Shown in pieces: positions 35,786-35,922 of a stretch of DNA of 35,922 nucleotides. The notes below the pieces were generated by a model that was not told where the DNA came from, ran no database searches, and saw nothing but the letters and a program-made list of their open reading frames with translations. The position numbers were made by a program, and so were the translations under genes. Source of the DNA: Bacteroidales bacterium (GTDB taxonomy: Bacteria > Bacteroidota > Bacteroidia > Bacteroidales > VadinHA17); the NCBI GenBank assembly GCA_018056245.1, contig JAGPFZ010000019.1, forward strand, positions 1 through 35,922. Direction: 5' to 3'. The number at the start of each line of letters is the position of its first letter. Within the stretch, counting starts at the first letter, position 1.

Positions 35786-35922
35786 AATACCGGTTCGAGA
35801 AATGCCAGCGGAAGTATCATTTCCTGCATAGAAATACCTCCATGTTGAAAAGTGTCTTTGTAATAGCTGGCAAAATAGTTAAAATTATTATGATATACCA
35901 GATAATCTCTGTTAAGCGCAAA
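35782..35922 (-). CDS. porX: PorX-type response regulator, C-terminal end only (PglZ domain)
   Basis: The window edge cuts this gene; only the last 46 codons plus TGA are visible. They read FALNRDYLVYHNNFNYFASY followed by YKDTFQHGGISMQEMILPLA and a short tail. HGGISMQEMILP is the closing motif of the PglZ/alkaline-phosphatase-fold domain, and in Bacteroidota the PglZ response regulator PorX is commonly encoded directly before tsaE. PorX is the response regulator required for T9SS gene expression and function in P. gingivalis. The receiver domain lies outside the window, so the assignment rests on this tail plus context. Confidence 0.7.
   Translation of the reverse strand, partial: FALNRDYLVYHNNFNYFASYYKDTFQHGGISMQEMILPLAFLEPVL

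Noticed and set aside
1-35922. CRISPR arrays, tRNA or rRNA genes, transposons, phage or restriction-type defence genes
   Set aside because: No direct-repeat arrays, cloverleaf-like or rRNA-like stretches, transposase motifs or terminal inverted repeats were seen on either strand; coding density is accounted for by chromosomal genes.

Overview
The window is chromosomal DNA of a Bacteroidota bacterium, most likely order Bacteroidales or a close relative, of the type that has a type IX secretion system (T9SS). The evidence is a full PorP/SprF-GldK-GldL-GldM-GldN cluster, the family-specific DUF4270 and DUF4954 genes, and AT-rich intergenic DNA. Promoter-like sites fit the Bacteroidota pattern (TTG, about 20 bases, TAnnTTTG) rather than the E. 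coli one. No rRNA, tRNA, CRISPR array, insertion sequence or phage gene was seen. Most genes are housekeeping or envelope genes in tight operons.

Layout. 1-1305 (-): an Mla-type lipid ABC transporter (permease plus a truncated ATPase). 1433-2518 (+): manC. 2593-8421 (-): the T9SS operon porP-gldK-gldL-gldM-gldN, preceded on the same strand by topA and an arginase-fold gene whose metal site is broken (8600-12066). 12189-14534 (+): a class A penicillin-binding protein. 14538-18178 (-): panC-panD-flippase-like-radA. 18380-23326 (+): a half-length glycogen-synthase-like gene, a DUF4270 lipoprotein, a wrecked glmS, and DUF4954. 23366-29467 (-): a nucleotide-sugar operon wbpE-wbpD-wbpB-wbpA-galE-rfbB. 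29468-29956: about 490 bases without an intact gene. 29957-30940 (+): an HU/SPOR membrane protein. 30955-32988 (-): metG. 33146-34063 (+): an LD-carboxypeptidase. 34064-35922 (-): porX (3' end only), tsaE and an alanine-dehydrogenase-like gene.

How the parts fit. Three parts relate to T9SS: the GldKLMN/PorP machine, the tail of a PorX-like regulator, and the Wbp enzymes. The Wbp enzymes make the di-N-acetylated glucuronic acid sugar nucleotide which, in Porphyromonas gingivalis, is tied to anchoring of T9SS cargo on A-LPS. ManC, GalE and RfbB supply further activated sugars for surface polysaccharide. The PBP, LD-carboxypeptidase and SPOR protein act on or bind peptidoglycan.

The best candidates for something undescribed are: the arginase-like pseudoenzyme translationally coupled to topA next to the T9SS operon; the block of half-GlgA, DUF4270, GlmS and DUF4954, in which glmS has collapsed to two end fragments; and the HU-domain/SPOR protein that could link DNA to the cell wall. 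No wholly novel defence or mobile system was found.
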